Shown: positions 6,117 through 10,071 of the stretch, in pieces | Position numbering within the stretch: position 1 is the stretch's first letter | How the letters are laid out: the number at the start of each line of letters is the position of its first letter | Origin: an uncultured Bacilli bacterium | GTDB lineage: Bacteria > Bacillota_I > Bacilli_A > RF39 > UBA660 | Assembly (NCBI GenBank): GCA_934176955.1 | Contig: CAKPOS010000023.1 | Location: 1-10,071, forward strand | Length of the DNA: 10,071 nucleotides | Direction: 5' to 3' | Notes under the pieces: generated by a model | Database searches by the model: none | Told to the model about the DNA's origin: nothing | What the model saw: only the letters and a program-made list of their open reading frames with translations | Translations under genes and position numbers: made by a program

Positions 6117-7404
6117 AGAAAATAATAATATTATTTACCGTCAGGATTTTTTTGACGAAATTAAAAGTACTAGTTTACTAGAATTTCGTAAAAATATTAA
6201 TTTCATCCAAGACTTATGCCCTACTCTTTATTTAGAACAAAAAGTTGACCAATATTATGATGAACTATTAAGAAGTTATCATGAGAAAACTGGACTATTT
6301 TTAGAATATGAAAAATTATTAGAATTTGTCAAAAATAAAGATATTGATAGTTTGAAAAAATATAAAGATTATCATTATTTTGTTGATAGAAATATGATTC
6401 TAAAGTTATCGGATTGTATTTATCATCAAGATGGAGTTGAGGAAGCTTATTCCTATTTATTAAAAAATACTAAGGAAAAAATTAGCGAAATTGTTGTTGA
6501 TGGATTATTTAAAGATAGTATTTATAATGTATGGATTAATATTAAAGAAATTCTTAGATTTCATAAACAACTTCAAGATAAAGAAAAAATTTTAAGTAAA
6601 GAAAAAATAGATTTCTATCAAAAAATTCTAGATATTGATGCCTTATCTAATTCTGATAAAATCAAATTATATAATGGATTAAAAGGAAAAAATACGGCCT
6701 TATTATTTTATCAAGATTGGTATAAAGTAAGAAAATATTCTTATCAAAAAATGAAAGAAAGTTTATTTAAGATAAAAAGAAAGGGAAACTTATTTTGCTA
6801 TCAAAAAAGTTTAAAAGAAAAAGTCCCTATTTATGAATTGGATGGACAAGACTTTTTTATGTTAGTGAATTGTAGGGATGAATACAAAAGTACTGATATT
6901 GTTAGAAGATATTGTTATAGTTTAATTTCTCCTTATAATATGGAAGTATTTAATAATAAGAAATTCATTTATGGTTATAGTGATTTTTCTCTTGATGAAA
7001 TTATGCACGTATTTGAGGATGATATAGCGTCTTCAGGTAATTTTAATACAAATTCTTTTACTACTAGTTTTGTTAATCGAATTATGATGCCAGAAGAAAT
7101 TAGTTATTCTAAGGGATATAGTGAAATTCAAATGGTGAATAAAAGAGTGGATAGTGAATTAAAAAAATTTTATACTAGACGTCCTAACTATTTAGTAGTA
7201 TTTGATACAATAGAAGAGAGACATCTACAAGAGGCAAAAAGATTAAATATTCCTATTGTAGTTATTCCTATTTCTAAATATAAGAAACAAATAAAAGAAA
7301 GTGAAAAGAAATGTGAAACATTAGACATTCCAAAATTTAGTATTATTCAGGATACTTATACTAATGGGAATAGTATGGAAAAAGAAAAGAAATCAAGAAG
7401 ATAA
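6085..7404 (+). CDS. Uncharacterised protein co-expressed with the SOS polymerase
   Basis: A 439-residue soluble protein that I cannot name. The N-terminal half (about 1-235) is helical and Lys/Tyr-rich. The C-terminal half looks like a compact domain: VPIYELDGQDFFMLVNC (247-263), CYSLIS (277-282), YGYSDFSLDEIMHVFEDD (296-313), FVNRIMMPEEI (329-339), YSEIQMVNKR (345-354), and a Rossmann-like strand-helix-strand with YLVVFD (369-374), EAKRLNIPIVVI (383-394). I have an impression of similar C-terminal segments in hypothetical proteins of gut Firmicutes, but no assigned function. The start at 6085 is chosen because GGAG (6074-6077) lies 7 nt upstream; the ATG at 6079 is too close to it. The 32-nt overlap with the polymerase gene implies translational coupling and LexA control. 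The basic tail (KEKKSRR) could aid nucleic acid contact. No membrane segment, nuclease or helicase motif is evident. Confidence 0.8.
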   Translation: MREKQIKKAIEENNNIIYRQDFFDEIKSTSLLEFRKNINFIQDLCPTLYLEQKVDQYYDELLRSYHEKTGLFLEYEKLLEFVKNKDIDSLKKYKDYHYFVDRNMILKLSDCIYHQDGVEEAYSYLLKNTKEKISEIVVDGLFKDSIYNVWINIKEILRFHKQLQDKEKILSKEKIDFYQKILDIDALSNSDKIKLYNGLKGKNTALLFYQDWYKVRKYSYQKMKESLFKIKRKGNLFCYQKSLKEKVPIYELDGQDFFMLVNCRDEYKSTDIVRRYCYSLISPYNMEVFNNKKFIYGYSDFSLDEIMHVFEDDIASSGNFNTNSFTTSFVNRIMMPEEISYSKGYSEIQMVNKRVDSELKKFYTRRPNYLVVFDTIEERHLQEAKRLNIPIVVIPISKYKKQIKESEKKCETLDIPKFSIIQDTYTNGNSMEKEKKSRR

Positions 7405-7428
7405 TTTTTGGTTGGTTAAAAAATTTTT
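7403..7428 (+). terminator. Weak candidate terminator after the SOS operon
   Basis: A 7-bp A/T-only stem (7403-7409 with 7419-7425) with a GGTTGGTT-containing loop is followed by a short T tract. It begins at the stop codon. The stem has no G-C pair, so termination may be inefficient; no better hairpin is seen before the tex promoter. Confidence 0.3.
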
Positions 7429-7529
7429 CCTAGTTTCTATTTTTTACTTTGATAATTGTTCTAAATAAGTATTGTTTGTACGGTTAAAAATTTATTGTTA
7501 GTAAATTATGATTTATTTATTTTTATTTT

Positions 7530-7538
7530 TGATATAAT
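7530..7538 (+). promoter_or_regulatory. Extended -10 promoter of tex
   Basis: TGATATAAT (7530-7538) is a perfect extended -10 element, the same sequence as at 3997. No good -35 is visible. Transcription would start near 7545, about 26 nt before the tex start. Confidence 0.65.
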
Positions 7539-7570
7539 GGAAAGGAACTAAAAAATAAGAAAGAAGTGTA

Positions 7571-9733
7571 ATGATGAATCAAGAAATTATTAAAGAAATT
7601 GCTGCTACTTTACGTGTTCGTGGTGAGCAAGTTGAGAGTGTTTTGAAACTACTTAGTGAAGGAAATACTGTTCCTTTTATTGCAAGATATCGTAAAGAGG
7701 CTACGGGCGCTTTGGATGAGGAACAAATTCGTCAAATTAATGAGGTGTATGAATATCAAGTTAATTTATTAAAACGTAAGGAAGATGTTATTCGTTTGAT
7801 TGATGAAAAAGGCCTTCTTACAGATGATTTAAAGAAAGATGTTATGAAATGCGAGAAGTTAGTTGAAGTTGAAGATTTATATCGTCCATTTAAAGAAAAA
7901 AAGAAGACAAAGGCTACAGAGGCAATTAAGAATGGACTTGAGCCTATGGCAAAGATTATAATGAGTTTTCCTTTGAATATTGATATGGAGGAACTTGCTG
8001 GAAGATATTTGAATGAGGCAGTTAAAAATACTGATGAAGCAATTCAAGGGGCTAAATATATTATTGCAGAATGGATTAGTGATAATGCTAGTTATCGTAA
8101 ATACTTAAGAAATAATATGATGAATTATGGGGTTATCGTTTCTAAGATGAAGAAAAAAGCTGAAGATGAGCATGGTATTTATGAGATGTACTATGATTAT
8201 AGTGAAAAAGTGAAATATATTAAGCCCCACCGTATTCTTGCGATGAATCGTGGAGAAAAGGAAGGAATACTAAGTATTGGTATTGAAGTAGATACGGATT
8301 ATGTATTAGGATTTTTTGATAAGAAAATTATAAAAAATGAGAAGAGTCCTGTTACTGAATATGTTAAAGATGCCATTCGTGATAGTTATAAACGTTTGAT
8401 TTTTCCTAGTGTTGAGAGAGAAGTTAGAGCAGAGTTAAAAGAGGTTGCTGAAACACAAGCGATTGATGTATTTGGAAAGAATTTGGAGAAATTACTTTTA
8501 CAGGCACCAATGAAAGATAAGGTAGTATTAGGTTTTGACCCAGCTTATCGTACTGGATGTAAGTTAGCTGTTATTGATCCTACTTCAAGAATTTTAAATA
8601 TTAGTAAAATTTATCCTCATGAACCACATAATAAATGGGATGAAGCAAAAAAGATTATTAAAGATTTAATAAAAAAATATCATGTTGATATTATTGCTGT
8701 TGGAAATGGTACTGCTTCTCGTGAAAGTGAAAAGTTAGTAGCAGAAGTTTGTCAGGAATATACAGAGAAAAAAATTGCTTTTGTGATTGTTAGTGAGGCT
8801 GGTGCTTCTGTTTACTCGGCTAGTCCTCTTGCTATTTCAGAATTTCCTGATTTGCATGTTGAAGAGCGAAGCGCAATTAGTATTGGTAGAAGATTACAAG
8901 ATCCACTTAGTGAATTAGTTAAGATTGATTCGAAAAGTATTGGTGTTGGTCAATATCAACATGATGTAAATCAAAAAAAATTGAATGAATCGCTAGATTT
9001 TGTTGTTAGTAAGGCTGTTAACGCTGTTGGGGTAAATATTAATACAGCTAGTCCTTCTATTTTGAAATATGTTTCTGGACTTACGAAGACAACAATTGAT
9101 AAGATTATTAAGTATCGTGAGAAGCATGGAAAGATTTTATCTAGGGAAGAAATTTTAGATGAAAAGTTAGTTTCTCCGAAGGTTTATGAACAGTCTGTTG
9201 GATTTATGAGAGTAATTGATGGAGAGAATATTTTAGATAAGACTTCTATTCACCCTGAAAGTTATCAAGCTACTTTAGAACTTTTAACAAACTTAGGTCT
9301 TGATACAAGTAATATTGGTAGTGAAGAATTGATGAAAAAGTTAGAAGATTTAGACTTAGAGAAATATTCAAAAGAGCATGGTGTTGATATTTATACTTTA
9401 GAAGATATTGTAAAATGTTTAAAGCAACCAAATCGTGATTTTCGTGATGATTATCAAAAACCATTACTTCGCAGTGATATTTTAAAGATTGAAGATTTAA
9501 AAAGAGGGATGGAATTAGAAGGAACAGTTCGTAATGTTGTTGATTTTGGGGTGTTCATTGATATTGGACTTCATGATGATGGGCTTGCTCATATTTCTAA
9601 ATTGACTAAGGATTATATTAAACATCCAATGGAAGTTGTTAATGTTGGGGATATTGTGAAGTGTTATGTTGATGATGTTAATTTAGAGAAAAATAAAGTT
9701 AGTTTATCTTTAATTAATCCATCAGAAATTTAA
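7571..9733 (+). CDS. tex: Tex-family S1 RNA-binding protein
   Basis: A 720-residue protein of normal family length. The Tex N-terminal helical domain includes GNTVPFIARYRKEATGALDE (31-50) and VEDLYRPFKEKKKTKA (100-115). A YqgF/RNase H-like fold starts at VVLGFDPAYRTGCKLAVID (318-336) and contains GNGTASRESE (378-387). Helix-hairpin-helix repeats follow (about 485-560, with VGVNINTASPSILKYVSGL). A C-terminal S1 domain (about 645-715, with GTVRNVVDFGVFIDIG and GLAHISKL) binds RNA. Tex proteins are conserved cytoplasmic nucleic acid-binding factors related to eukaryotic Spt6 and linked to transcription and RNA metabolism. Their YqgF domain usually lacks nuclease activity. The start may be 7571 or the next codon, 7574; the ribosome binding site is poor (AGAAGTG, 7562-7568) and its spacing favours 7574 slightly. 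No clear terminator follows, only a short AATTCT-TGT-AGAATT dyad (9732-9746). Confidence 0.96.
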   Translation: MMNQEIIKEIAATLRVRGEQVESVLKLLSEGNTVPFIARYRKEATGALDEEQIRQINEVYEYQVNLLKRKEDVIRLIDEKGLLTDDLKKDVMKCEKLVEVEDLYRPFKEKKKTKATEAIKNGLEPMAKIIMSFPLNIDMEELAGRYLNEAVKNTDEAIQGAKYIIAEWISDNASYRKYLRNNMMNYGVIVSKMKKKAEDEHGIYEMYYDYSEKVKYIKPHRILAMNRGEKEGILSIGIEVDTDYVLGFFDKKIIKNEKSPVTEYVKDAIRDSYKRLIFPSVEREVRAELKEVAETQAIDVFGKNLEKLLLQAPMKDKVVLGFDPAYRTGCKLAVIDPTSRILNISKIYPHEPHNKWDEAKKIIKDLIKKYHVDIIAVGNGTASRESEKLVAEVCQEYTEKKIAFVIVSEAGASVYSASPLAISEFPDLHVEERSAISIGRRLQDPLSELVKIDSKSIGVGQYQHDVNQKKLNESLDFVVSKAVNAVGVNINTASPSILKYVSGLTKTTIDKIIKYREKHGKILSREEILDEKLVSPKVYEQSVGFMRVIDGENILDKTSIHPESYQATLELLTNLGLDTSNIGSEELMKKLEDLDLEKYSKEHGVDIYTLEDIVKCLKQPNRDFRDDYQKPLLRSDILKIEDLKRGMELEGTVRNVVDFGVFIDIGLHDDGLAHISKLTKDYIKHPMEVVNVGDIVKCYVDDVNLEKNKVSLSLINPSEI

Positions 9734-9769
9734 TTCTTGTAGAATTCAACTTATCGTTTGTTAAAGATG

Positions 9770-9871
9770 GGCCGAATTCTAATAAAACTATTGACAGGTA
9801 GGCAATTATCTTATATAATTTTAATTGTCTACTTGATTATGCAGCTGTGGTTCAACGATTAGAATTCGGCC
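9770..9871. repeat. 14-bp inverted repeat: upstream copy of part of the tRNA-Gly gene
   Basis: GGCCGAATTCTAAT (9770-9783) is the exact reverse complement of 9858-9871, which is the D-loop to 5' anticodon-stem segment of the tRNA gene. The upstream arm lies outside the tRNA transcript, upstream of the -35. Inside it a second imperfect dyad (9797-9808 with 9822-9833, 10 of 12) covers the promoter spacer and start region. Confidence 0.75.
9791..9819 (+). promoter_or_regulatory. Consensus promoter of the tRNA-Gly gene
   Basis: TTGACA (9791-9796), a 17-nt spacer and TATAAT (9814-9819) match the housekeeping consensus perfectly. The transcription start near 9826 leaves about 15 nt of 5' leader for RNase P removal. 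Such strength is usual for stable RNA genes. Confidence 0.9.
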
Positions 9872-9915
9872 TTGCCAAGGCTGAGACGAGGGTTTGACTC
9901 CCTTCAGCTGCTCCA
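9841..9915 (+). tRNA. tRNA-Gly (anticodon GCC), CCA encoded
   Basis: A complete cloverleaf. The acceptor stem is GCAGCTG with CAGCTGC (7 bp), with discriminator T and encoded CCA. The D stem is GTTC with GAAT, with an 8-nt loop. The anticodon stem CGGCC with GGCTG encloses TTGCCAA (anticodon GCC, 9874-9876). The variable loop is 4 nt. The T stem GAGGG with CCCTT has the loop TTTGACT. G1-C72, C2-G71, U73 and C35-C36 are the known bacterial glycine identity elements. Unusually, the D loop has GA where GG is normal and the T loop has U56 where C is normal. The two changes together would replace the universal G19-C56 tertiary pair with A19-U56. The acceptor and T-stem sequences differ from the common Firmicutes tRNA-Gly(GCC) as I recall it, so it may be a second, divergent copy. 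Confidence 0.93.
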
Positions 9916-9959
9916 TTGACGAATCTGTTCGAACTATTCGGACATTGATATATAGAAAC

Positions 9960-9982
9960 TCAATCGAAAGATTGATTTTTTT
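9960..9982 (+). terminator. Terminator of the tRNA-Gly gene
   Basis: TCAATC-GAAA-GATTGA (9960-9975) is a 6-bp stem closed by a stable GAAA tetraloop and followed by T7 (9976-9982), 44 nt after the tRNA end. The short stem may allow some read-through into the next gene, for which no separate promoter is obvious. Confidence 0.75.
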
Positions 9983-9983
9983 G

Positions 9984-10047
9984 TTGTTATACTTCCACGT
10001 TCAGCTTGGAAGTCATACAAAGAAATCATCCTAGAAGAAAGGATGGT
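9984..10047 (+). promoter_or_regulatory. Structured leader of the last gene, pairing its ribosome binding site
   Basis: Two hairpins lie between the tRNA terminator and the next start codon. The first (9984-10020) has a perfect 7-bp stem ACTTCCA with TGGAAGT, extended by TAT/ATA and TTG/CAA past single-base bulges. The second pairs 10025-10032 with 10040-10047 (8 bp, one G-U); its 3' arm contains the Shine-Dalgarno AGGATGGTG (10040-10048). This arrangement suggests translational control. It does not match a riboswitch or ribosomal-protein leader that I can name. Confidence 0.45.
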
Positions 10048-10054
10048 GAAAATA

Positions 10055-10071
10055 ATGATAAAGATTATTGA
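10055..10071 (+). CDS. Unidentified protein, first five codons
   Basis: An ATG at 10055 follows the Shine-Dalgarno-like AGGATGGTG (10040-10048) at 6 nt and reads MIKII before the window ends. The gene cannot be identified. Its expression probably depends on read-through from the tRNA-Gly promoter, because the only -10-like hexamer after the tRNA terminator (TATACT, 9988-9993) has no -35. Confidence 0.55.

Noticed and set aside
9270..9464. Minus-strand 64-codon open frame
   Set aside because: Antisense to tex coding sequence, with no ribosome binding site.
9916..9960. Symmetric GTTCGAAC and CGAAT/ATTCG sequence after the tRNA, considered as a second LexA box or attachment site
   Set aside because: The half-sites are in the wrong order and spacing for a LexA box, and no integrase or direct repeat of the tRNA 3' end is present.
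1..10071. CRISPR arrays, insertion sequences, prophage genes or replication origin
   Set aside because: No regularly spaced repeats, transposase or phage proteins, or DnaA-box clusters were seen. dnaD is present in an ordinary operon and does not mark an origin.

Overview
The window is strongly AT-rich DNA with Firmicutes-style signals: AGGAGG ribosome binding sites, TATAAT and TGnTATAAT promoters, and U-run hairpin terminators. It carries spore-coat-type CotF genes, dnaD, a Tex gene and a Bacillus-type LexA box. Together these suggest a low-GC Bacilli or Erysipelotrichia-like bacterium, probably a spore former. UGA appears only as a stop (end of the polymerase gene), so the genetic code is the standard bacterial one, not the Mycoplasma code. 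No transposase, integrase, phage structural gene or CRISPR array is visible; this is mostly ordinary chromosome.

The left part (1-3772) is entirely on the minus strand. Read in the direction of transcription it holds cca, ending in a terminator that starts inside its coding region. Next comes an operon ypmB-like - dnaD - nth with its own good promoter, then a two-gene coat-protein operon (a 77-residue protein followed by a CotF-family protein), and finally the first 19 codons of an unidentified gene. The order cca ... ypmB-dnaD-nth matches the Bacillus subtilis neighbourhood but lacks dinG, ypmA and aspB.

The right part (4029-10071) is on the plus strand. It starts with a membrane-anchored protein with an IseA/NTF2-like outer domain. 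Next is an SOS-type operon: a LexA box matching the Bacillus consensus at 13 of 14 positions overlaps the promoter of a Y-family DNA polymerase gene, and that gene overlaps a 439-residue gene of unknown function. Then come tex (S1/YqgF RNA-binding protein), a tRNA-Gly(GCC) gene with an unusual A19/U56 tertiary pair, a terminator, a structured leader, and the first codons of another gene.

The points most worth following are: the unknown protein tied to the SOS polymerase; the hairpin that is both the nth terminator and a mask over the coat-gene ribosome binding site; and the perfect 14-bp inverted copy of part of the tRNA gene just upstream of the tRNA promoter.
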